From: Micractinium sp. NFX-FRZ
Taxonomy: Eukaryota; Chlorophyta; Trebouxiophyceae; Chlorellales; Chlorellaceae
DNA: 26,521 nt
Assembly (NCBI GenBank): GCA_029339195.1
Contig: JAPTJF010000632.1
Span: 1 to 26,521, forward strand
Reading direction: 5' to 3'
This document shows, in pieces, positions 9,650 through 18,000 of the stretch. Made by a program: the position numbers and the translations under genes. Every line of letters starts with the position of its first letter. The stretch's first letter is position 1. The notes beneath the pieces are model-generated. The model worked only from the letters and a program-made list of their open reading frames with translations. It was not told the origin of the DNA and searched no databases.

Positions 9650-11051
9650 CGCCGGCGACCACCGGAAAGAAGCAGCGCAAGAAGCAGCAGGCACAGCAGC
9701 AGGAGGATCAGGAGCAGCAGGGGCAGCAGGCGGCGGATGGCCCAGCCGTGATTGTTGCCCCTGGGCTGGTCGCGCTGTGCCGCGACACGCTGGCGGCGCT
9801 GGATGCTGCGGCGGCTGCGGCGGCTGCCGCCCGCCGCCCGCTGTACAACCTGCAGCTGCTCAAGGTCGGCGAGAAGCGGCAGTTCAACCCGCGCTTTGAG
9901 GAGGACTTTGCCACGGGCAAGGATTACGACCCAGACAGGTGGGAGGGAGGGAGGGAGGAAGGTACAGGGGGGGTAACAGAGTGTGTGGGCGGCGAGGGTG
10001 GTACAGGGGGGCATGGGCAGGCAGCAGGGACGGGGCGCATGGGCAGGCAGCAGGGAGGGCATGAGGAGTAGGGATGTGCACATGGGGGTGCAGGAGGTGA
10101 TTGAGGCAGCGAGGATCCAGCTTCCACCCTGTTCTGCTGCCTGCCTGCCCGCCCGGCGAGCACCACGCGCTGTGCGCCACATCACGCGCATGTTAAGTTC
10201 CCAAGCAACTCAAGCTATGCCATGCTGCGCCTGCCCGCGTGCAGGGAGCGGTCGGACCGGCGCAAGCTGCAGCGCGCCATCAAGAGGGAGGAGCGGGGCG
10301 CGGCCCGCGAGCTGCGGCGCGACGCAGGTGCGGGGGGCGGGGCCAGCAACTGCCATGCTGTGGGCTGCCATGCTGTGTGCTGCACTGCCTGTAGTGGGGG
10401 GGCGGGCGGGTGACTGGGCAGGGCAGCAGGTGCAGCGCGTGGCTCGGTTTCTGCTGGTGCCCAGCCTCTCTCTTCTGGGGCAGCTGGTCACTCATCACGT
10501 GCCTCCCTCTCCCTCTCCCTTGCCCCCCGCCGCACCTCGGCAGCCTTTATGGCGGATGTGCGGGACAAGGAGAAGGCGTCCAAGCAGGCGGAGCTGTATG
10601 CATCAGGTGCGGCATTTTCATTGTTTAATTACCTCTTGGCAGAGCTAAGCAGACGCCACGTCATGTGGGACCGCCAGCTGGGGACTGCAGCACATTCGAA
10701 TGGCAGCGCACAGGCACATAGCTGGGCAGCGCAGCAGTGCAGGGCACAGCGCGTACCAGTCTGCAAATCTGGGCGAAAAGGGGCGGCCGAGGGGCGTGTT
10801 TGCAAGCTCGCAGGGCAGGGCAAGGGTGGGATCATTCTGATGCAATGTCTTGGCCTTGTTGTGTCGCAAGTGCCAGATGGCTCCTGTAGTGGCCGCCCGC
10901 TGCGCTGACCGCCTGCCCCGCCCCTGCCCGTTCCCCTGCCCTTCCCACCGCTGCAGAGAAGCGCGCCAAGTCGTTCCTGCAGCAGGTCGAGTCGGACTTC
11001 AAGAGCGGCGGGCAGGGCGGGCACTGGAAGAAGGGCAAGGGGCGCAAGTGA
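3581..11051 (+). CDS. NOP14: NOP14, small-subunit processome assembly factor
   Basis: Nucleolar protein of the 90S pre-ribosome needed for 18S rRNA maturation and 40S assembly; in yeast it works with Emg1 and Noc4. Exons: 3581-3754, 3964-4036, 4286-4467, 4913-5080, 5332-5435, 5709-5765, 6054-6154, 6437-6724, 6956-7147, 7369-7853, 8115-8333, 8504-8663, 8878-8970, 9146-9938, 10245-10327, 10544-10606, 10957-11051 (3330 nt, 1109 residues). Family marks: NLFERLSNKKRFNILGRK (residues ~23-40), LLVEYKQLRKSNAFLDRRFG (~63-82), LTADEKALLRFQKQRLKEM, DFHFGGGLF, then SREDQAFDMLTRELVFEAKA. A very acidic Glu/Asp/Ser region covers ~395-560. The conserved C-terminal half includes LPESYEAFAKL, FNPRFEEDFATGKDYDPDRE and the basic end ASEKRAKSFLQQVESDFK, closing with HWKKGKGRK. 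Oddities: one GC-AG intron (after exon 12), an 11-Gln tract at ~923-933, and exon echoes in introns 3 and 7. I found no TGTAA after the stop. Confidence 0.96.
4543..4692 (+). repeat. Two decayed copies of NOP14 exon 3 end with donor
   Basis: Within intron 3, 4543-4592 repeats the end of exon 3 and its splice donor (GGCGGAGCTGGACGACTTGC, then AGGAGGTGAGGCG; the true one is 4426-4477). A third, more decayed copy lies at 4658-4692 (GCGGAGCTGGGCGACGTGC then AGGACGTGTGAGG). Flanking text is also shared: gcagaggtgt follows copies 2 and 3. This is a tandem partial-exon duplication now lying in an intron. Confidence 0.85.
4784..4852 (+). repeat. Decayed copy of NOP14 exon 4 start
   Basis: Starts with GGCTGGCGCTCC and ends GACTCCCACTTTGCAG, aligning along about 70 nt with the true exon 4 start (4913-4983). 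The upstream AG acceptor is changed to TG. A one-base deletion brings a TGA into frame (GTGGGTTGA against GCGGGGTTGAAC), so the copy cannot replace exon 4. Offset from the true exon is 129 nt. Confidence 0.88.
6308..6340 (+). repeat. Decayed copy of NOP14 exon 8 start with stop
   Basis: CTGAGGAGCTGGCTGAGCTA then GAGAAGTAGCTGG repeats the start of true exon 8 (6437 onward, CCGAGGAGCTGGCTGAGCTG then GAGAAGCAGCGG). The CAG codon has become TAG. Offset from the true exon is 129 nt. An AG lies just upstream (tttgacag), but its use would not restore the frame. Confidence 0.88.
6746..6766 (+). repeat. TG dinucleotide microsatellite in NOP14 intron 8
   Basis: About ten TG units lie 20 nt downstream of the exon 8 donor. 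This is a non-coding simple repeat and a likely length-polymorphic marker. Confidence 0.85.
7157..7240 (+). repeat. GCTGTGCTGTG simple repeats in NOP14 intron 9
   Basis: Imperfect runs of GCTGC and GTGCT/GCTGT fill the intron just after the exon 9 donor at 7147/7148. No coding or RNA structure recognised. Confidence 0.75.
8664..8877 (+). other. GC-AG intron (NOP14 intron 12)
   Basis: Exon 12 ends GCCTCAG and the intron starts gcaagg instead of gtnnnn. The acceptor is ccctgcag before ACAAGCGGCACCC. Frame and protein continuity (FPAS-DKRHPVLTPAGLL) demand this junction, and no in-phase GT donor is available nearby. gcaag matches the usual GC-donor consensus. Confidence 0.85.
9616..9648 (+). 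repeat. Coding CAG run, 11 Gln in NOP14
   Basis: Eleven consecutive CAG codons inside exon 14, residues about 923-933. They are followed by a Lys/Gln-rich linker (KKQRKKQQAQQQEDQEQQ) before the conserved C-terminal block. The segment is probably disordered and variable in length. Confidence 0.9.
10011..10056 (+). repeat. Direct 20-mer repeat in NOP14 intron 14
   Basis: gcatgggcaggcagcaggga occurs at 10011-10030 and again at 10037-10056. The preceding stretch 9960-10010 also repeats gtacaggggg. The intron is strongly G-rich on the plus strand. Confidence 0.85.
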
Positions 11052-12090
11052 GCGTGCGCGCCCGGCGGCTGCGGCCGCGGCTCGCACACGGGGACGCCGA
11101 GGGCGCCGGGCCGGCGGGCGGGCTGCGTGGCACCGCCGCTGCGCCTCTCCTGTTGCACATTAGTTGTAGAGATGTGCTCAATGTTATCAAAATAATGACA
11201 TCATATTGTCGGGCGCACGAGCAGCCTCTGGCACGGGAGCTGGCTGCGCGTGCTATGGCAGGTGGTGCTGGGCTGGCGCGCCCGGGCGGCGCAGGCGGTA
11301 GGAGGTCTCCGACAGGAGCGCGGATGGCAGCGCACGTGGTGCTCTTCCAACAAACGTACATCTTGCGTCTCAAATTGGATGCATGAGCAACCCACTGTGC
11401 GCTCCAGACTGAAAGCCCGACTCCGCTACAGACCCGCTCAGGCTCAGCACGGTTGCGATCTGGCCCAGCCTCGTCTGAATGCGCTGAATGCACGGACTCC
11501 GTGGCCTGCAGAACACAGCACCATTTTCGCCCAATCGCCTTGGCAGCCGCCTGTGCCTGTCGGAGGCTTGCTCCCGAGCTCCTAACGCGGCGGCACGCTC
11601 GCCTGGAGGGGGCATCTGAATTGCATCCCTGAGTGGGCATTGCATAACATCAAGCACGTGAGCGGGAGCAGGCGCAGATGCCACTGCCGCCGCCCTAGCG
11701 CCATGGGCCCCTTCGCTGGCGGCCCGCCGCCGCCGGGCTGCCAGCGCTGCTGGCCTGGCGCCTCAGATTTGGTCCCAAACTCTCGCATATTGACCAAAAC
11801 CAAGAAAATTGAATCTGATCAAACCTACATGCTGCAGGGGCACTCTGCTTCGGCCGCTGCTGCAGCACACCATCCTGCCCTGTGCGGGGTGGCAGCCAAG
11901 CACGCGGCACAGGTTGGCTCGGCAACCCCGGCGTCGTGCGCGAGGGGGCGCACACCGCCCTACGTGCCCTTCCACTGTGCCCCTCTTTGTAGCGCCACGA
12001 GCCATACGATAAGGGTCACAACACAGTAAGAGACAGGGTTCCCGTACCAGCAGGGAGGAAAGGACCCAGCTTCCACGCGCGTCCCTCATC
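11052..12090. other. Gene-free spacer NOP14-CSC1
   Basis: About 1.04 kb between the NOP14 stop and the channel start, necessarily holding NOP14's 3' UTR and the channel's promoter and 5' UTR. An AT-richer patch lies at 11155-11215. No TGTAA signal, RNA gene or open frame with coding-like content was found on either strand. Confidence 0.6.
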
Positions 12091-15000
12091 ATGTCTGATC
12101 TCCTGTGGAACTGCACCACCGGACAGGGAGGCGTCTCCTCCACCGCAAGCTGCTACAACACAAACATCGATGGTGGGTGGCGGCGGTGCTGCCAGCCGTG
12201 TGGCGACGCTGCCGGCTGGCCTGGCCGGCACCTGCACATGCTCTGTCCCTTGGCTGCTGGGCGGCCCGCCCCTCAGAGCCTCCCCCCTGCTTTGGCGGCC
12301 CCCGCGGCCCATGGGGCTGGCAGCCCAGCGGCCCGCCGTCCTTGCTCCTGCTTTGACCATTTGTGTGCTGGCGCGATACAGCTCCCACCTCGCCACACCC
12401 CTTCCCTGCCCCCAACATGTCTGTGCAGCCAGCCTCATCATCTCTGGGATCGGCATTAATTGCGCCATCGGCCTGGCTTGCGTCATCGGCTTCCTCTTGT
12501 GGCGGGGCAGGTGAGCAGCTCACTACAGATGTGTGCACACGTCCCTTCACAAGGCAACCGTCTGGGAGGTTTGGCGGCATTGTTCAATGGTTGGATTGCA
12601 GGCGGGCAGAGCGCAGGCTGCCGGATGAGCAGAGGGGCTGGGCTGATGGCCCCTCCGTGTGCTCATATTCCCATGCATCACACTGACGCCCATTGGTGCC
12701 TATTGTGCCTGCCACGCTGCTGTGCTATGCTGCCCTTGCTGCACTTGCTGCCCCTGCTGTCCCCTGCAGGCTGCACAACTACTGCGACCGCCTGTGCCTG
12801 CTGTGCCTGCTTTCCCTGCTGTGCCTGCTGCGCCTGTTGCGCCGCCCCGCGTGTACACCCCCTATCGGCTCGCTCCCTCCGTCCCCGCCGGTCCTGTCGA
12901 CCTACTGCTGCGCCTGCCTCACCACTCACCACCTCCCCCCCGGCAGGTTCCGCATCTACTTCAACCGCATGTGCCTGCCAGAGGTGCCGCCCGCGCTGCG
13001 CCCGCCGCCCATGCAGCTGGGCGGGCACCACCAGCTGTGGAGCTGGCTCATCCCAGTCTTCACGGTGCCGGATGGCAAGCTCCTGGAGTCGGCGGGCCTG
13101 GATTCTCTGGTGGGTGGGGTGGCATGGATGGAGTGGAGGTGGTGGTATCTCTTCGGGTGGGACAGGGGCTGCGTGCCCATTGGCTGCTTCATGCGCCCTG
13201 GGCACCTGGCTGCCTTGTGCCTGGGCAGGCGGCATGTCGATCATCAGGAGCACGTTTTGCTGTACCCAGAGCTGCTGCCAACCTCCAGTGCCGCCCACAC
13301 ACACGTGCTGCCCCTGCCCTGTGCAGATTGCGCAGCGCATCATTGGATTTGGCTGCCGCCTGTTCTTCCCGCTCACCATCATCGGCCTCGGAGTGTGAGT
13401 TGCATGCTGCGCTCCATGACGAGACGTGCTGCGCTGTGCCGATGCTGCTTTCATGCCACAGTGTGCTGTGCAGCACATCTGCTGTGGCTTGCACTGATCA
13501 GCTTGTACTTAGCGACTTGCTTGCATCTGCCATGGCCTTGGGCCTCGGGCCTCGCCAGCTTGGACCGGACTTCTGCAGCCCTTCTTCACAGGCGTGCCAG
13601 TCCGCTGCAGCCCGCCCACCTGCTTGCCCGTCGCCTCGCCTTCTGGTTGCGTATGTGCCTCCCTTTTAGACAGGCTGCCTCGCATAATGTGTTCTCCCAA
13701 CCACCCACCTGCCAACTGCTGCCTGTCATGCGCACGAGCGGCAAGGCGCACCCACCCACACAGCCGCACATGCACCCCGTCGCTGACTCGTGCAACGGTT
13801 GCTCCCGCCCCTCCCCATGCAGGCTGCTGCCCGTCAACTACACCAGCTACGAGGCGCCCCCCAACTACAACAGCACCGCCCCCGACTCCATCAACGACCA
13901 GTTCCTCAAAATGACCATGTCGGCCATCCCGCACGGCTCCAAGGTCCTCTGGTGAGCCCGCCTCCCACCTGCCACTTGCGACCTGCCACTGGTCTACCTT
14001 CCACCTGCCACCTGCCACTTTCCACTCCACCATCCACCTCCCATCTTCCACCTTCCACTTTCTGCTGTGAGGGAGCAAGTGGGGGCCAGCCCGAGGCCAG
14101 CCGCTTCTCTCCACGCGCTGAAGCCCGTCCCTTGTGCTGCCGGCTAGCTAGCCTGCCTGCTTGGCATGCCTGCCTGCCCGCTGCGCCCATGCAATGTGCG
14201 ACACAAACCCTGCCGCCCTTCCCCCGCAGGGTGCACTTCTTCTTCACCTATGTCTTCATTGCCTGGGTCTGCTTCCTCATCCTCCAGTATTACAAGGTGG
14301 GCAAGCTATGCCAGGAGCACAGGGTCAGCTGCTTGTGGCATGCTGCGCCCAGCTCCCCTGCCCTACTGCTGCTGCATGACCTGCCCTTCTCAACGGCACG
14401 CCTGGCGCCCCCAACATCAGGATGTGTGTGTGTGTCACGGTGTGTGTGTGCAGGAGTTCATCTCCCTGCGCCAGGCCCACGACGAGCGGCTGGTGCGCAG
14501 CGCACAGATGGCGGAGCGTAGCACGCTGCTGGACGAAGAGCAGCAGGATGACGGCAACGAGCAGATCATGAGCGTAGTGCGGCAGACGATGTCGGCAGCT
14601 GTGAAGAAGGACGGCCTGGGCAGCCTGCTGTCCATGCCGGGCATGCAGGGCTTTGGTACTGCCGCTCTACGCAGCAGGCAGTACCCTGTGGGCCTGAACT
14701 CCTTCCTGGCGCCGGAGCTGCGCACAAACCCGCACGCAGGCGGCGGCGGCGGGGGCGGTGGCGCGAGCAAGGCAGCGGGCAAGGTTGTGGGGGCGGTGCA
14801 GCTGCGGCAGCAGTGGGAGAACATTTGGGAGCAGCTGGAGACCAACAAGCGGGCTGAGCAGGCGCCTGGCGAGCAGCAGCGCCCCGGCAACACCCGAGGG
14901 AAGGCCGCATTTGCCCGCTACGGCAACGGCCGGCTGGCGGGCATTGCAGAGGGGGATGCAGAGGGCAGCAGCGGGGGCATCTCGGCTTACGCCCCCTCCG

Positions 15001-18000
15001 CTGCCGACGGCGGTGCACCGGTGCACATTGATGAGGCGTTGCTCGAGTGGGAGATCCGCACCCTGGATGAGAACGAAACCAAGCGGCCAGGCAGTGGCGT
15101 GGAGCAGAGCGGCGCCAGCGAGGGCAAGCTCAAGCTGCAGGGCAGGGGCAGCAGCACCGGCGGCAGCAGCAGCACGGCAGGCGGGCCTCACTGGGATGAG
15201 CTGGCGCAGCCCTTCCCCCTCATCCAGGCAGCTGATGCGGCGCAGTTCTACACCGTGCTGATTGTGGATGAGCCAGAGGAGGACTTTTCGTACAGGTGGG
15301 GCATGCCAGGCTGGCACGGTGTGGCACCATGCTGTGGTCATGCAGCATGACTGCGCGTGGCACAGCAGCACGGCAGCGTGCCTAGCACCTGCTTTCTGAG
15401 TTGGAAGGGTGGTGGTGCGGCTGGTGGGCAATGAAGCTGCGTGCAAGCAGTCAGCTGGGTTTCCCAAGGCTCTTCCGGAGCTGGTGCCTTATCAGTGGGG
15501 GAGCCTGGTGTGACCATGTGGGGCCCGCCCCTGGGCTGCTGCAGGCATGAGGACCGGCCGTGGATCTGGAAGCTGCCACAGAAGCTGAAGGAGACGCCGC
15601 AGTCGAGCCTGACGGCACTGGACGCCGTTTTCGAAGAGGTGCGCACAAGAGCACCCTTGGATGGTGTGAGGCACATACCGTGGCCTGCCTCGCCACATAT
15701 GCTATATCGTCAGCAATTGTCAGCACAAGCCAGCCCGCTGGCCACAGTGCGGCTTGCTGAGGTGCGCACATGCCCTGGCCACGGCCTCACAGCTGTGCCT
15801 CCCCGCTGCTCATTGTGCAGAGCAAGGCGGTGGCGCGGCTGAACAGCAAGAAGGCTCGCCAGTTCCTCGCGCAGTGCGAGCGGCGCATGGAGGTATGGGC
15901 AGGGCGCGGGGTGGGCGTTGTTCAGCCCGCGCCTTCCGGGTGGTTGACGCACTTTGCCTGCCTGTCTGGGCGTCACCTCCCTGCCTGCAGTCCCCTGCCT
16001 GCATCCTTGACCACCACCTCCAACCGCACACCGCCCTCCCAGCCTGCCCTCTGCTGCCGCCCGCTGCACACCCGGCTTGCGCTGCTGCCTGCCTCTTACT
16101 CTGCCCTGCTCCCCTGCACTCCTGCTTCTGCGCTGTGCCTGCTGTGCCTGCTGTGCCTGCTGTGCCTGCTGTGCCTGCTGTGCCTGCTGTGCTGCAGGTG
16201 GCGGAGCAGACGTACAGCGAGGTGTTTGGGGAGGACTTTGACCGCATCGTGCCCATCTACAACCCCAAGCCGGCAGGTGAGCTGCGAGCTATGCAAGCTC
16301 AAATCGACACGTATGCGAGGGGCTGGCCACTGCGGGGAGGCACGCAACGTGGTGGGTGGTGAGTCGGGCGGTTGGAGGGAAGGACTGGCAGCCCGTGATC
16401 TGGAGAGGTGGAGAGCTGTGCGCCTGTGTGTGGATCCCAGTGAAGGCCACCCGTGCCCCTGTGCTCCTCCCTCTGTGCCTGCAAGCCAGCTGCCGCCACG
16501 GTGGTGGAACATTTGCACGTTGCATTATTGCCCAGCTGTTGCATTGACCACCTGTGCATTGTCCTCTGTGCCCGCAGATAAGCTGCTGTCACGTTGGTGG
16601 ACGCAGCGCGGGCGCCTGGAACGCCTGCTCCTGCAGCGGCAGAAGCTGGAGGAGCAGCAGCTGCAGCTGCAACAGCGGCTGGAGGGGCCGCCGCCGCCGC
16701 CGCAGCAGCAGGGAGACGAGGAGGCACCTGCTGCGCATGCTGTCCCAGCAAAGGCTGGCGGCGGCACGACAAGCGCGCCGACGCCAGCGCCCGCTCAGCG
16801 CTGGCGGTGCGGCAGCGCACTGTCAGAGGAGGGGCGGCAGAAGCGGCTGGGCCAGCTGGCACTGCAAGTTGAGAAGAAGGCAGGTCAGATCATCAACACA
16901 GAGGTGCAGCTGGCAGACTTGCAGGGGCAGTTGGAGCGTGCGCAGCGGGGGGCGGCCGAGGCGCTGCCCGCGCCCTGCTTCTTTGCCACCTTCCGCTCGG
17001 CGCAGGCGGCGGCGTATGCTGCTCAGCTCAACTTGGACCCCCTGCACGAACGCATCATGCGGTGGGTGGGCTGCTAGCTGGGCAGGGCTGGGCAGGGCTG
17101 GTCTGGTCTGGGCTGGGCACCCCAGTGTGTGTCACGGCGTGTGTGGCAAGCCTGTATCTCGTGCTGTGTGTGTGTCCGGCGCGCCTGTGTGCCAAGGTGT
17201 GTGTGGCAAGCGAGCACTTGTCTGTAGGCACGGATCCGCTGCTTTGCAGAACTGCACACCCTGCTGCTGCCAACCCATGTGCGCTGGCTGTGCTCACTTT
17301 TGTGCTCCTCCCTCATCCCTCTCCCTCTCTCCCTGTGCCCCATCCTTTGCCCCACAGAGCGCTGCCCGCCCCTGCGCCCAACAATGTCAACTACACAACC
17401 CTCATGCGCGGCTGGCTGTCGAGGGGCACCCGCCCCATCGTGGTCTTTGTGTTTGTGCTGGCCATGCTGCTCTTCCCCATCGGCATGTTTGCGGGTGAGC
17501 TAGCAGGCTTGCTGGGGGGGTGGGCATGAGTAAGAGAGCCACCCAGACGGCCCGATGGGCAGGGAAGGGGTGCTGTTGCGCACAGCCCTGGCACTGCATG
17601 ACAGCAGGGCTTTGTCACAAGATTATGAGCACAGCCCAGGTTGCTCTTGGGTGTGGGTGTGTGCAAACCCTAAACAACTCCGCTCCGTCCCCCTTTCCGT
17701 GTGTGTGTGCAGGCATCTGTGGCATCATCGTGTCCAGCGTGTGTGGCGTCACGCCGGGCACCACCAGCAGCACGCTGTCCGCCTCGTCCCACTGGTTCTG
17801 CTCAGGTGGGCCGGGCTGCCCGCTGCACGCGCAAGTGCAGTGCGAGTGCAGTGCCTGCCGCAGGTCGCAGCAAGGAGGGCAGGCTTGGGAGGCAAAGCGT
17901 GGCTGGCCGGCATGCTGGTTTCCCTAGTGGCACAGCCCCGCAGGTGCCCCCCTGTCCCCCCTTGAAGCTTCCCAGTGACCTGCCCTGTTTTACTTGGTTG

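Noticed and set aside
12693..13955. 420-codon open frame across CSC1 exons 3-5 and their introns
   Set aside because: Exon 3 is the only true exon in this frame here; the rest is intron and other-frame exon sequence. Family homology and matching phases support the spliced model.
14341..14480. Possible echo of CSC1 exon 7 (CTGCGCC, offset 123) and of exon 12 (cag at 17249, offset 108)
   Set aside because: Offsets fit the multiple-of-three pattern, but similarity outside a few bases is too weak, so they were not counted.
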